DNA of 64,000 nucleotides from an uncultured Sphaerochaeta sp. (GTDB lineage Bacteria > Spirochaetota > Spirochaetia > Sphaerochaetales > Sphaerochaetaceae). Below are positions 18,376 to 27,759 of this stretch, piece after piece. Position 1 is the first letter of the stretch, and every line of letters begins with the position of its first letter. The stretch is from assembly GCF_963677315.1 (NCBI RefSeq), contig NZ_OY781939.1, forward strand, positions 1,364,001 to 1,428,000, written 5' to 3'. The translations under genes were made by a program, and so were the position numbers. Below the pieces are notes generated by a model. That model did no database searches. It was not told the DNA's origin and was given only the letters and a program-made list of their open reading frames with translations.

Positions 18376-19646
18376 CCAGCATTCGCATGCGTAGTCTGGA
18401 GGATGTAGTGTTGAAGGGGCGGACGGTCATATTCCGTCCCGACATCAACTCTCCCATCGATCCAAAGACCAAGCGCATTGTAAATACCAATAGATTGGAG
18501 AAAGCAGCCCCTACCCTCAAGGCGCTGCTTGACGGAGGTGCAAAGGTTGCCCTGATCGCCCACCAAGGCGACACCCTGGACTACCAGAACCTTATCCCCC
18601 TTGCTGAGCATGCTCAAATCCTCAGCAAGTTCACCGGCTACGAGGTAGCCTATCTTGATGATGTGTGCGGCCCTGCTGCCCAAGAGAGAGTTCGCTCCCT
18701 CAAGGAGGGTCAGGCCGTGGTCCTGGGAAATCTACGCTACCTCTCAGAGGAGATTACCGCCTTTGAGAAGGAGGTAAAGCTCAAACCATCGCAGATGCTC
18801 GACACCTGGCTCATCAGATCTCTGGCCCCACTGGCCGATCTCTATGTAAACGATGCTTTTGCAGCAGCCCACCGAAACGCCCCCTCCATGGTAGCGTTCC
18901 AGGAGCTGCTTCCCACTGCGGGGGGAAAGCAGCTGGTGGCCGAATATACCGCGCTCAGCAAGGTTGCCGCCCAGCCAATCCACCCCTGCGTCTTTGTATT
19001 GGGGGGAGGAAAGATCAGCGATGCCTTCGGTATGATGCGCAATGTACTGGAGAACAAGACCGCTGATGCCATCCTCTGTGGAGGGATTACCGCATTGGTT
19101 ATGCTTCTGGCAAAGGGTGTATCCCTGGGAGATGCCACTTGGAACTTCCTCAAGGATCGTGATCTCCTTATGTTTGTTGAGCAGGCAAAGTCATTGCTCG
19201 AAAGCTGGTCGGAAGCATTTGTTACCCCTCTTGACCTTGCCTATGAAGAGGGAGGAAAACGATTGGAAGCAACTGTTGAAACGATAGCTCATTCCAAGAA
19301 TTTGCAAACAAAACTATTCCCCGATCTTGGAGAGAAGACCATCAAACGCTACAAGGAACTGATTGCAGAAGCTGGGTCAGTTTTTGTAAATGGACCTGCC
19401 GGGGTGTATGAGGATGAGCGTTTTGAGAAGGCAACCAAAGAAATCTGGACTGCTATCGCTAACGCTGATGGATATACCGTTGTAGGAGGTGGGGACACCA
19501 TCACCGCAGCAACCCGTTTCACTGACATTGGGCAGTACTCCTATGTCTGTACCGCAGGAGGAGCGATGGTCCGTTTTCTCTCAGGCAAGAAACTCCCCTT
19601 AATAGAGGCGATGGAAAAAGCTTGGGAACGAGATAGCAAGGAGTAA
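18363..19646 (+). CDS. pgk: Phosphoglycerate kinase, archaeal-like
   Basis: Transfers the acyl phosphate of 1,3-bisphosphoglycerate to ADP. 427 aa. The substrate loop reads RPDINSPIDP, the archaeal form, where bacterial enzymes have RVDFNVP. Also GNLRYLSEE, VNDAFAAAHRNAPSM, VFVLGGGKISDAFGMM, VFVNGPAGVYEDERF and the nucleotide loop GGGDTITAATRF. Length exceeds the usual ~395-415. The start could be the ATG at 18363, which overlaps the upstream stop region, or ATG 18387 (MRSLEDVV), which aligns better with archaeal N-termini. Paired with a type II GAPDH, so this is a second, archaeal-flavoured lower-glycolysis module and probably not the only pgk in the genome. Confidence 0.9.
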   Translation: MEKVTSIRMRSLEDVVLKGRTVIFRPDINSPIDPKTKRIVNTNRLEKAAPTLKALLDGGAKVALIAHQGDTLDYQNLIPLAEHAQILSKFTGYEVAYLDDVCGPAAQERVRSLKEGQAVVLGNLRYLSEEITAFEKEVKLKPSQMLDTWLIRSLAPLADLYVNDAFAAAHRNAPSMVAFQELLPTAGGKQLVAEYTALSKVAAQPIHPCVFVLGGGKISDAFGMMRNVLENKTADAILCGGITALVMLLAKGVSLGDATWNFLKDRDLLMFVEQAKSLLESWSEAFVTPLDLAYEEGGKRLEATVETIAHSKNLQTKLFPDLGEKTIKRYKELIAEAGSVFVNGPAGVYEDERFEKATKEIWTAIANADGYTVVGGGDTITAATRFTDIGQYSYVCTAGGAMVRFLSGKKLPLIEAMEKAWERDSKE

Positions 19647-19649
19647 CGT

Positions 19650-20903
19650 ATGCAGCTGAGCATTCCCTATTTGAGAGATCAAGAGATTGAGGTTACTATT
19701 TCAAATAAGAACCTTCTGGGTATTCTTGAGCCAAATGCCATTCCTTCTGCAGGTGAGAAAAAATCACTGGAGAGGGCAACAGCAGATCTGGTTGCTTTTC
19801 TCAAGGGGGCCGACAAGGTTCTGGTGATCATAAACGATGCCACCCGTCCTACCCCAACCCCGGCGATGCTCAGTGCAATCCTTCCCCAAGCAGAAAAGGC
19901 CGGAATATGTGATGAACAGATAACCATCCTGGTAGCAACAGGAGCCCATCGAGGAGTAAAGGAGGGGGAGCTGGAACAGCTCCTAGGAATCTACGCACAA
20001 CGCTTTAAAAACCGATTGGTCATTCATGATTCAAAGGATGCAACATCTTTGGTCAGCGTTGGAGAAACCCGAAATGGTACTCCTATCCTCCTCAATAAAC
20101 TCCTTTTTTCCTGTGATCGAATCGTGGCAACAGGGAGTGTTGAACCACACTACTTTGCTGGATTTACCGGAGGGAGAAAAGCCTTCCTGCCTGGGATTGC
20201 AGGATATGCCACCATCGAGGCAAACCACAAGCTGGCCATCCAGGATGTAGCACACTCCCTTGCACTGGATGGGAACCCTGTGCATGAGGATATGATGGAT
20301 GCCCTAACCCATATCAAGGCACCAATATTCTCTCTCATGACAGTATTGGACAAGGACCAGAAAGTGGTTGCAGCTACAAGCGGTGATATCGTCCAATCCT
20401 TCTTGGAGGCAGTCGAGATCGCTCGCTCTGTGTTCTGTGTACCGGTGAAGGAACAGGCGGAAGTAGTGATCGCGATAGCCAAGTTCCCGATGGACATAAA
20501 TCTCTACCAGAGTCAGAAGGGAATCGACAATGGGTCCCTTGCTGTCAAGGATGGTGGTACCTTGATTCTGGTATCCTCCTGCCGTGAAGGTATCGGGGAT
20601 GAGGAGTTTGCAAAACTGCTTGGTTCCTGCAAGACTCCGGATGAGGCACTTCAAAAAATCAATGAGAATTACAAACTCGGGTACCACAAGGCAGCAAAGA
20701 TGGCCTCTGTGAGCAAGCGAATCACGGTCCAAGCCTATACTGAACTAGCTGATGAACTGGTAACATCGCTCTTCCTTGTACCCATACATAATCTACAACA
20801 AGCATTAGATGATGCATTGCAACATGCCAAGGATCAAGGAGTAGCCAATCCAACAGTCCTTGTACTCCCTGATGGCTGCGTCACAGTTCCTTCCGTTGGG
20901 TAA
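19650..20903 (+). CDS. LarA-family nickel-dependent racemase/epimerase
   Basis: Racemises or epimerises a 2-hydroxy-acid by transient hydride abstraction with the nickel-pincer nucleotide cofactor. 417 aa. Diagnostic segments: INDATRPTP (substrate Asp, Arg, Thr), LVATGAHR (catalytic His), VEPHYFAGFTGGRKAFLPG (second His; Lys177 is the cofactor-anchoring lysine) and IEANH. Starts 3 bp after pgk, so it is co-transcribed. Lactate racemase is the founder, but the family covers many hydroxy-acids (malate, hydroxyglutarate, gluconate and others), so the substrate is open. The cofactor genes larB, larC and larE are not in the window. Its 3' end overlaps the opposing AraC gene by 23 bp. Confidence 0.85.
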   Translation: MQLSIPYLRDQEIEVTISNKNLLGILEPNAIPSAGEKKSLERATADLVAFLKGADKVLVIINDATRPTPTPAMLSAILPQAEKAGICDEQITILVATGAHRGVKEGELEQLLGIYAQRFKNRLVIHDSKDATSLVSVGETRNGTPILLNKLLFSCDRIVATGSVEPHYFAGFTGGRKAFLPGIAGYATIEANHKLAIQDVAHSLALDGNPVHEDMMDALTHIKAPIFSLMTVLDKDQKVVAATSGDIVQSFLEAVEIARSVFCVPVKEQAEVVIAIAKFPMDINLYQSQKGIDNGSLAVKDGGTLILVSSCREGIGDEEFAKLLGSCKTPDEALQKINENYKLGYHKAAKMASVSKRITVQAYTELADELVTSLFLVPIHNLQQALDDALQHAKDQGVANPTVLVLPDGCVTVPSVG

Positions 20904-21903
20904 GCACCTCCTTGTGCTTTACAGAACGATATTCATCCTCACTTTGCAATGCCTTGGAAGGGGTTGCTTGGGCATTTCGTTCCGGGTCAAGTGATCGTAA
21001 CATTTGCTCTGACTGATGATTCATATTCTTCCTGAATGTGGAAGGGGTTACACCGCAGAACTTGGAGAAAACACGACTGAACTGGCTGAAAGAAGTAAAT
21101 CCACACGTTGAGCAGATTTCCTTGATCTTCATCCTTGAGTAAAGCAACAGTTGCTGGGCATTACGAACCCGTATCTGTTGGAGGTAAGAGACAAAATTCA
21201 ACCCGGTCACCCGCTTGAACTGATGGGAGAGATAGAAGGAACTTACCGAAAAATGGTTTGCTACCTCTTGGAGGCTGAGCTCCTCGGCATAATGGGTGTG
21301 GAGATAGCTGGTTACCTCATATATCTTCTGAGTGATGGAGTCGGTAATCTCAGCCTTCGTAAAGAGGTTTGCTTTCCTGTTGGTCTGGATGATCCATAGC
21401 AATTCCAGAAACTTTCCATGGATCATAAGATCATACCCTGGTTGCAACTCTGCCCCCAGAATATAGATTGCATTGAACAACTGCATGATCTTCTGCAACA
21501 CAGATCCGGAGAAACGGAATATGGGGGGATCTTCATCAAAAAGAGTCAACAAACGTCTCACCTGTCGTTCCAGGGGGGAGAGAGAGGGAGAAATACGGAA
21601 TGCAACAATGAGCCTGGCCTTTGGTCTCTCACCCTTGGGATACATCGTCATATGAAGTGATGATGGCTTGAGGAGCACTAGGTCATACCGTTGCAGGCTG
21701 AAATACTCACCTTCAATAATATGCGAGGCATGGTCGTCGACCAAAAAAAAGAGTTCATAGAAGTCATGGAAGTGTTGGAATTCCATATTCATCGCATCAG
21801 AGCGCACCCCGTAGTCAAAGAGGTAGAACAGGGGTTTACGGTCATCGTTCACCTTGATCGAGAAGTCTTCCTTGAAAAGTATAAGGCTCTCTTGTTGTTC
21901 CAT
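20881..21903 (-). CDS. AraC family regulator of the glycan operon (paralogue of 33615)
   Basis: 340 aa from ATG 21903, chosen because it aligns with the start of the paralogue at 33615; an in-frame TTG 16 codons earlier is less likely. N-terminal sensor with the MEFQHFHDFYE cupin-like motif and HIIEGEYFSLQRYDLVLLKP, central helical region, AraC DNA-binding domain at about 205-305 (FSVSSFYLSHQFKRVTGLNF, IKEICSTCGFTSFSQFSRVFSKFCGVTPSTFRK), and a tail beyond it. Sensor, DNA-binding domain and tail (NHQSEQMLRSLDPERNAQAT) all match the paralogue. Last gene of the minus-strand glycan operon, so it is made with the enzymes and probably sets up feedback. Confidence 0.85.
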   Translation of the reverse strand: MEQQESLILFKEDFSIKVNDDRKPLFYLFDYGVRSDAMNMEFQHFHDFYELFFLVDDHASHIIEGEYFSLQRYDLVLLKPSSLHMTMYPKGERPKARLIVAFRISPSLSPLERQVRRLLTLFDEDPPIFRFSGSVLQKIMQLFNAIYILGAELQPGYDLMIHGKFLELLWIIQTNRKANLFTKAEITDSITQKIYEVTSYLHTHYAEELSLQEVANHFSVSSFYLSHQFKRVTGLNFVSYLQQIRVRNAQQLLLYSRMKIKEICSTCGFTSFSQFSRVFSKFCGVTPSTFRKNMNHQSEQMLRSLDPERNAQATPSKALQSEDEYRSVKHKEVLTQRKEL

Positions 21904-21965
21904 ATGGAAAACGATACTAACTGAGAGGCCCAATTGCAAGCACAGCGTCAAGGATTATTCTCATT

Positions 21966-22685
21966 TTATAGCTTGCAAGCAGCCTCTTCATCGACTACCA
22001 GCTTGCAACGGGGGTGTAGTTGCAGGAAAGATGCGGGTAATGATTTTTCAATTGGGCCTTGATACAATGCCTTGACTACATCGGCTTTTTCCCTGCCTTT
22101 TGCAACAAGAATAATTTCCCTTGCCTGCAAGATTGGTTTCAAACCCATTGTAATCCCACTCAGGGGAATCGGTTCATGAATCCCTCTTTGTGAATACTTT
22201 TTCTCAAGAACTTTTCGTGTTTCTTCTGTAAGGGGAACCTCATGCACAAGAGAGGAAGGGTCGGCTCCAGGTTCATTGAAACCGAGATGACCATTTGCCC
22301 CGACTCCCAATATCTGCAGGTCGAATGGGCCAAGGGAATCAAGAAGAGAGGTAAACAAGGGAATTTCAGACTTCAATCGTGGAGCAATCAACTGCGATGC
22401 TTCCAGCAAGCCGGTATCTACAAACAACCGTTGGAGACGATTACGACATCCAAGTGGGCTTGCAACAGAGATGTCTGTGTATTCATCGACAACACTTGCC
22501 CGTATACCCGATACATCGAGACCACTCTCCTGTACAAGTGCAGTAAAAACCCGATAGATGGGTTCTGTGGTATTTCCGGTAGCAAGGGCCAAGATTGAGG
22601 CAGGCTTATCAAGGATCTGGGCTGCCATGCACAGGGAGACATAAGCGTCCACCTGCTCCACTCTCTGTTGCTGTATAAGTTCCAT
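21966..22685 (-). CDS. nagB: Glucosamine-6-phosphate deaminase
   Basis: Converts glucosamine 6-phosphate to fructose 6-phosphate and ammonia. 239 aa, the size of the short Bacillus-type NagB without the allosteric C-terminal extension. Active-site segments: LATGNTTEPIY (phosphate loop), VVDEYTD (catalytic Asp), ILGVGANGHLGFNEPG (His and Glu of the relay; Asn before Gly-His as in Bacillus NagB) and SGITMGL. The ATG at 22685 lies 2 bp after the kinase stop; the GGGAGG site is inside the kinase end. No nagA deacetylase is nearby, so the operon's sugar may be non-acetylated glucosamine, or deacetylation is encoded elsewhere. Confidence 0.85.
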   Translation of the reverse strand: MELIQQQRVEQVDAYVSLCMAAQILDKPASILALATGNTTEPIYRVFTALVQESGLDVSGIRASVVDEYTDISVASPLGCRNRLQRLFVDTGLLEASQLIAPRLKSEIPLFTSLLDSLGPFDLQILGVGANGHLGFNEPGADPSSLVHEVPLTEETRKVLEKKYSQRGIHEPIPLSGITMGLKPILQAREIILVAKGREKADVVKALYQGPIEKSLPASFLQLHPRCKLVVDEEAACKL

Positions 22686-22687
22686 GA

Positions 22688-23530
22688 TTATTGGAGTTCC
22701 TCCCAAGCAAGCTGGCTCGCTCCCAGCAGGGAGCTCTCTCTCGCACCCAAACGAGATGGCGCGATCACATGCAGGCTCTCCTCGCTTACCCTCAGCAAGC
22801 GGGACCTAACTTCCGTTTCCAATGAGTCTGTCAATTGCTCCTGTAATGCCAGGGAACCAGAGAGTGAAACACACTGGGGATTATAGAGATGTATCAAAGC
22901 AACGAGAAGATTCACCAACACTTCCCGTAGGAATACTACACGTTCTCCTGCTTTCTGATCTCTCAACACGGATTGCCGGAACAGCTCCTCCGCTCCACCA
23001 TCGATACCGTGACCAGCAAGGTAGGATTGTATGCCCAGTCCACCGAGCAACTGCTCCAAGGGCCGGTAAGCCTCTCCATCCCATACAGGCATATGCCCCA
23101 CTTCCCCGCTGTAGTTTGCAGATCCTCTCTGCAGGATTCCTCCGCTTATCACACCAAGGCTGACCCCACTACCGAGGTTCAGGCAGAGCACCTCTGAGTA
23201 GGTCCTCCCCCACCCATGGACCTGTTCAGCCAGGGTAGCTGCCTTGAGGTCATTATCAATGGAGAGAGGAAGCGAGGTAAGAGCCATGAGGTCCTGAGGA
23301 TAGGATCCGGCAATGGTGAGTGCTTCCTTCCACTGCAACCCGGAAGAATCGACATGACCGACAAGGGAGATGCCGATTGCATCAACACTCTTGGCATGGG
23401 CTGAAACAATCTCCTGCAGGAGGGAGGGTACATCCCTTGTAGGTCGTCTCTCTATGGGACCCAATGCACCCTCAGCCTCACTTAGTGCCCAAGCTGTCTT
23501 GGTTGCCCCTACATCTATGGCTAGGACCAT
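22688..23530 (-). CDS. ROK family sugar kinase
   Basis: ATP-dependent phosphorylation of a hexose or amino sugar released in the cytoplasm. 280 aa, slightly short for ROK. N-terminal phosphate loop AIDVGATKTAWAL, then SIDNDLKAATLAEQ and LGSGVSLGVISGG, followed by GEVGHMPVWDG, the ROK metal/sugar motif. The CxCGxxGCxE zinc motif of many ROK kinases is missing after that point, so this is a zinc-free, divergent member. The start overlaps the upstream hydrolase by 10 bp. Next to nagB a glucosamine or mannose kinase is plausible; specificity is inference. Confidence 0.78.
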   Translation of the reverse strand: MVLAIDVGATKTAWALSEAEGALGPIERRPTRDVPSLLQEIVSAHAKSVDAIGISLVGHVDSSGLQWKEALTIAGSYPQDLMALTSLPLSIDNDLKAATLAEQVHGWGRTYSEVLCLNLGSGVSLGVISGGILQRGSANYSGEVGHMPVWDGEAYRPLEQLLGGLGIQSYLAGHGIDGGAEELFRQSVLRDQKAGERVVFLREVLVNLLVALIHLYNPQCVSLSGSLALQEQLTDSLETEVRSRLLRVSEESLHVIAPSRLGARESSLLGASQLAWEELQ

Positions 23531-24618
23531 GACTCCATCCCCTGGCTCTCCATCAGGAAAAGCATCGCCAATGCTTGGCCATAGGGCATGGGACGGATGG
23601 GGATCTGCTTGTAGAACTCCTTGGATTCCTTGCCCATCGGGGTTCCATAACTGACATTCTGGACCACCCCATGTTCGTCAATGTTCTCCATGACCGCATT
23701 GAGCGCCTTTTTTGCAACCGCAAGGTAGGAGGTTTCAAGCAATCCAAGCTTCACTGAGCGTATGATTCCATAGCCAAATCCAGCGGTTGCGCTTGTCTCA
23801 AGATAGCTGGTTGAATCATCAAGCACGGTATGCCACATGCCACCCTCATCCTGCAGGGGAACCAGTGCCCTGATCTGCCTGACCAGGATGGTGCTCAGGT
23901 ATCGTTTTATACTCTCAGGCAACCCCTTTGTCTCCAGAAAGAGTGGGATGGCAATGGTTATCCAGCAGTTTCCCCTACCCCAGAACGCTTGGGAGAAGTG
24001 ATGATTTCCCTCGAAGGTCCAACCGTGGTACCAGAGCCCACTCTTTACATCACAGAGATACTCTGCATGCAAGAGGAACTGGTAGATTGCTTCCTGCTGG
24101 TAGGATTCCTTGCCTAAAATTCTTCCCACATTGGCAACAGCCAATACGGTCATCATCAGGGTATCGTCCCAGAGCTGGCCTAGATTCTCATCATCGGTGG
24201 TACGGTGTTGGAATCCCCCTTCCTTCGTCCTTGCCAGACCGCCAGCCATAACCCAGTCGACCCATTCAATGCATACTTCCAGGTAACGTGGGTTGGTGGT
24301 GTACTCAGCAAGATAGGAGAGAGCCAATATAGGGGCCATCGTATTCACATTCTTTCCTGGAAGGCCCTGCTCGATCCGCTCGTCATAGTACTGGGTGAGC
24401 ATATGCAGGTAGCGATCCTCTCCTGTCTTCTCAAACAGTTTCCAGAGACCGAACAGCCCTACCCCGTGCGGCCACTCCCAGAACTGGTAGCGGCTTCGTA
24501 TATCATCCTCAATACCATGAGCCAACTTGTTGGCGGCAAAGTCAGGGTCATCCGATGCGTACAGCACTGGCATGAATCCTTCTACCAAGGTAGTGAGCGT
24601 GTCATCAATCGTCCTCAT
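23521..24618 (-). CDS. GH88/GH105-type unsaturated uronyl hydrolase
   Basis: Predicted to remove a 4,5-unsaturated uronic acid from the non-reducing end of oligosaccharides left by polysaccharide lyases. 365 aa, an (alpha/alpha)6 barrel of normal GH105 (YteR-like) length. Recognised by YQFWEWPHGVGLFGLWKL near the start, LGQLWDDTLMMTVL (candidate catalytic Asp), GLWYHGW, FWGRGNCWITIAIP and ETSATAGFGYGI. No signal peptide, so it acts in the cytoplasm on imported oligosaccharides. Located between the alpha-mannosidase and ROK kinase genes. A saturated-substrate variant of the family cannot be excluded. Confidence 0.8.
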   Translation of the reverse strand: MRTIDDTLTTLVEGFMPVLYASDDPDFAANKLAHGIEDDIRSRYQFWEWPHGVGLFGLWKLFEKTGEDRYLHMLTQYYDERIEQGLPGKNVNTMAPILALSYLAEYTTNPRYLEVCIEWVDWVMAGGLARTKEGGFQHRTTDDENLGQLWDDTLMMTVLAVANVGRILGKESYQQEAIYQFLLHAEYLCDVKSGLWYHGWTFEGNHHFSQAFWGRGNCWITIAIPLFLETKGLPESIKRYLSTILVRQIRALVPLQDEGGMWHTVLDDSTSYLETSATAGFGYGIIRSVKLGLLETSYLAVAKKALNAVMENIDEHGVVQNVSYGTPMGKESKEFYKQIPIRPMPYGQALAMLFLMESQGMESWS

Positions 24619-24633
24619 GTCCTCTCCTCAATC

Positions 24634-27600
24634 TCAACGTTCAAATATGAGTTCAATGGTCTGTATTTCATGGGGCCGCAGTCTTACTGCGACACCTTCA
24701 TCATTCCAAGATATCTTCTGCAGGCGCTCTTCCAGTAGATTGCACTGGTACGCCTCTTTTATTGGAAGTTCTGTCCTTATGCTACTCGTGACCCGTTTCC
24801 CATGCAGTTGCAGGATACGAATAAGCAAGGAATCACGGTCCTCACTCTTCTTCACCGTCTCGATCACAAGGTTCTCATCTGGGCAGGATACAACGCTAGC
24901 AACAGGAGGAAGCATTGCCTTAGCCTGTGAAGCCTTCACTGCAAGCAGGGGTTGATGAAGATGGTACCCCTCTTCAATGACCTTTGCCTCCTGATACCGC
25001 CCCTTGTGGGGATAAAGCGCATAGTGCAATGTATGCATCCCTCGGTCTGCAATCTTGTTTGGATAAGTGGGAGAGCGGAGCAGGGAGATGCTTATGGTAT
25101 TGTCCTTGGCACTGTAGCCATAGCTCTGTTTGCTCAGGAGTGTCACCCCATAGCTCTCATCACTGAGATCGACCCACTTATGCGCAGGCACCTCAAACTG
25201 GGCTTCATCCCAACTGGTATTGGTATGGGTTGTTCTCTCACATACCCCGTAGGCAATATCATAGCTTGCACGTGGTGCGTGGACATCCACCGTGAATAGG
25301 CTTCTCAGCATCAGATGGTCCTCGTGGTAGTCTGCCACAAGCGTGAAATCAATTCGTTTCTCATGGGTATGGAAGGTGGCTCGCTGGGTGAAGGAGGAAC
25401 TGCCAAAGGAGAGCTGCCATTCCAGAGTGAAGAACAAGGCATTGTTTGCCACTACCGTGTACTGTGCTTCTCCTGCAACCTCATAGTACATATCCTTACC
25501 CTGCTTGCCGATATTCCATGCATCATAGTCCTTGGGATGGTCACAAGCCAACAGCAGGACGTTTCCCTCCCTTCCAGGGGCAAGTACCTCATATCCAGAT
25601 GATTTGTCATAGAGACGGGAGAGTCTTCCATTTTGTGTGAAGACCGCAGTGTAGTAAGGACTCTCCAAGGTACAGTGCTCCCACGTGAAAGGTTTTTCCT
25701 GTGGTGGTTTGTAGGCACCCAGGACAAAACGTTTCCAACCTTTGGCAGGAACTGCAGTGCAGTGGAAATAGAGATCCTTCCCATCGTGGAAGGAAGGCAA
25801 TGGAGAACCCTTCTCATCATACGCGCCGGCAGCACTGCATCCCTCGATTCTGCAAAGCCCAGAGCGATGCTGACCAAGGGTATTGAAAACCACCACATCA
25901 GAGTCTGATCGGGCTATCAGGGAAGACAGCTGGTGCATTGCATTCTCTGCATTTCTTGTAAAGGTATCCAATGAGTCTCTCTGTTGCAGGAGTGTAAGAT
26001 CATAGACTTCCTTCAATGCACTGCCGGGCAGGATGTCATGGAACTGATTGAGCAACAATTGCTTCCACGCCTGCTCAAGTGAAGCGTGGGGATAGTCTTG
26101 CTTGGTGTACAGATAGAGCAGGGAAAGAAAGAACTCTGCCTGCATGGCACTCTGTTCACAGCGGCGGTTGAGCTGTTTAACCTGTGCCATTGTGGTATAG
26201 GTACCCCGATGGTATTCCAGATAGAGCTCTCCGAACCAGGAGGCGGATACCTCTGCTTTCTTATCCAGTTCTTGTAGATAGGCTTTTACAGTACCACTAT
26301 GGACCTTTGGCAGTCCTGGATACCCCTCTCTTAGGCGCTTTTCCCTCTCCAACATCTCCTTGGTAGGGCCACCACCACCATCCCCATACCCATACAGGTA
26401 CATGAGGGTGTCGGTACATTCCTTGTCTGAAAAACGCTGCCAGGTTCCCAACAACTGGGAGGGAGAGAGCACACCGTTGTAGGTGGTTTCATTTCCCCCT
26501 CGCTTTGGATAGGATGCAATGCTCTCATAATCCTTGCTGCTGACAAAGTAGGCAAGCACCTGGCTCCCATCCAAGCCCTTCCAGTGAAACAGGTCATGGG
26601 GCATTCGGTTGGTCTCATTCCAACCCATCTTCGTGGTTACGAAGTATGAGAGATTTGTCCCTTTCATGATCTGTGGCAAGGTTGCAGGGAACCCAAAACA
26701 ATCGGGGAGCCACAGGACATTCTGGTCCATCCCAAACTCGTCTCTCACCCAACGCTTTCCCCAGAAAATCTGACGGACAAGAGACTCCCCACTGGTGAGG
26801 ATGGTATCGCTCTCAACCCACATAGCACCTTCCACTTCCCATCGTCCTTCTAGTACCCGTTCCTTGATCCGAGCAAACAACGAGGGGAAATCCTGTTTGA
26901 TGAATGCAAGGAGTTGCATTTGACTTGAGGAAAAGATGTAGTGCGGATACCGATCCATGAGCGAAAGAACCGTGGCATAGCTTCGTAGACTTTTCTCTCG
27001 TGTCTGTTCCAGTGTCCAAAGCCAAGCCATGTCAATATGGCTATGACCCGTAAGAACAAGATTCATACGACCAGAATCTTCATAGCAGGCTAGTTGAAGC
27101 ATCATCCTCTTCCGTACATGGGAGATCCTCTGCTGGTCTTGAAAATCCTCCAAACTAGTAAGGTTGGTAGCTTGCAATGTCTTGATACAAGCTTCACTCA
27201 AGATAAGGTAGGCTTCACTGAATTCTTCTACGGTCAATGCCGTTTCATATGCTAAATCGAGGTCATAGACTAATGCCTCTAGCTCTGTATTAACAGCATA
27301 TAGGGACATATCCAGAAAGACATTTGGCTTATGAGTGTTCACATACGAATAGAGGACGATAGAGACAGTAGAAGTACCTGGAAGCTCTGCCTCTATGTGT
27401 TGTACATCCAAACCACTTGAGAGTTTATCATTCAGAAAGAGTAAGAACTGTGGATTATCATTGTTCCAGATGTCGTCAGCACCGGTCTGTACCCTAAGAC
27501 GAACCAGTTTATCATTCCATTCCTTGGGAATGGCTACTTCTGTCCGCAAAAGACAATGATATTCGTGACCTCCAAAACCTTGGTTTTGGTCAAACGGTTT

Positions 27601-27750
27601 CCAACCAGTTTCTTCATAACGACGATCCCACTGATGGTATCCGCACTCTTTCACCCAGATATTCTCTACAGACATGCTTTCTGCAATACATGCACGCTTC
27701 AAGAATGTAAGGGGGCCCTTGACGTATCGCTGCAACGCTTCTTTGTTCAT
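24634..27750 (-). CDS. Alpha-mannosidase, glycoside hydrolase family 38
   Basis: Retaining exo-alpha-mannosidase, zinc dependent. 1038 aa, the size of bacterial GH38 enzymes. An N-terminal extension (about 1-225, with a YHCLLRTEVAIP beta region) leads to the catalytic domain. Zinc motif HSHIDMAWLW (His238, Asp240), SSSQMQLLAFIKQDFP, EGAMWVESDTILTSGESLVRQ, and nucleophile Asp350 in LWLPDCFGFPATLPQ. Mid-domain three-helix bundle (QFHDILPGSALKEVYD) and long C-terminal beta domains. No signal peptide, so it is cytoplasmic. It follows the ABC permeases by 9 bp, which implies the importer brings in mannose-containing oligosaccharides. Confidence 0.93.
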   Translation of the reverse strand: MNKEALQRYVKGPLTFLKRACIAESMSVENIWVKECGYHQWDRRYEETGWKPFDQNQGFGGHEYHCLLRTEVAIPKEWNDKLVRLRVQTGADDIWNNDNPQFLLFLNDKLSSGLDVQHIEAELPGTSTVSIVLYSYVNTHKPNVFLDMSLYAVNTELEALVYDLDLAYETALTVEEFSEAYLILSEACIKTLQATNLTSLEDFQDQQRISHVRKRMMLQLACYEDSGRMNLVLTGHSHIDMAWLWTLEQTREKSLRSYATVLSLMDRYPHYIFSSSQMQLLAFIKQDFPSLFARIKERVLEGRWEVEGAMWVESDTILTSGESLVRQIFWGKRWVRDEFGMDQNVLWLPDCFGFPATLPQIMKGTNLSYFVTTKMGWNETNRMPHDLFHWKGLDGSQVLAYFVSSKDYESIASYPKRGGNETTYNGVLSPSQLLGTWQRFSDKECTDTLMYLYGYGDGGGGPTKEMLEREKRLREGYPGLPKVHSGTVKAYLQELDKKAEVSASWFGELYLEYHRGTYTTMAQVKQLNRRCEQSAMQAEFFLSLLYLYTKQDYPHASLEQAWKQLLLNQFHDILPGSALKEVYDLTLLQQRDSLDTFTRNAENAMHQLSSLIARSDSDVVVFNTLGQHRSGLCRIEGCSAAGAYDEKGSPLPSFHDGKDLYFHCTAVPAKGWKRFVLGAYKPPQEKPFTWEHCTLESPYYTAVFTQNGRLSRLYDKSSGYEVLAPGREGNVLLLACDHPKDYDAWNIGKQGKDMYYEVAGEAQYTVVANNALFFTLEWQLSFGSSSFTQRATFHTHEKRIDFTLVADYHEDHLMLRSLFTVDVHAPRASYDIAYGVCERTTHTNTSWDEAQFEVPAHKWVDLSDESYGVTLLSKQSYGYSAKDNTISISLLRSPTYPNKIADRGMHTLHYALYPHKGRYQEAKVIEEGYHLHQPLLAVKASQAKAMLPPVASVVSCPDENLVIETVKKSEDRDSLLIRILQLHGKRVTSSIRTELPIKEAYQCNLLEERLQKISWNDEGVAVRLRPHEIQTIELIFER

Positions 27751-27759
27751 AAAGTCAGC

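Noticed and set aside
22688..23530. Calling the ROK protein a transcriptional repressor
   Set aside because: No N-terminal helix-turn-helix; the protein begins directly with the kinase phosphate loop.
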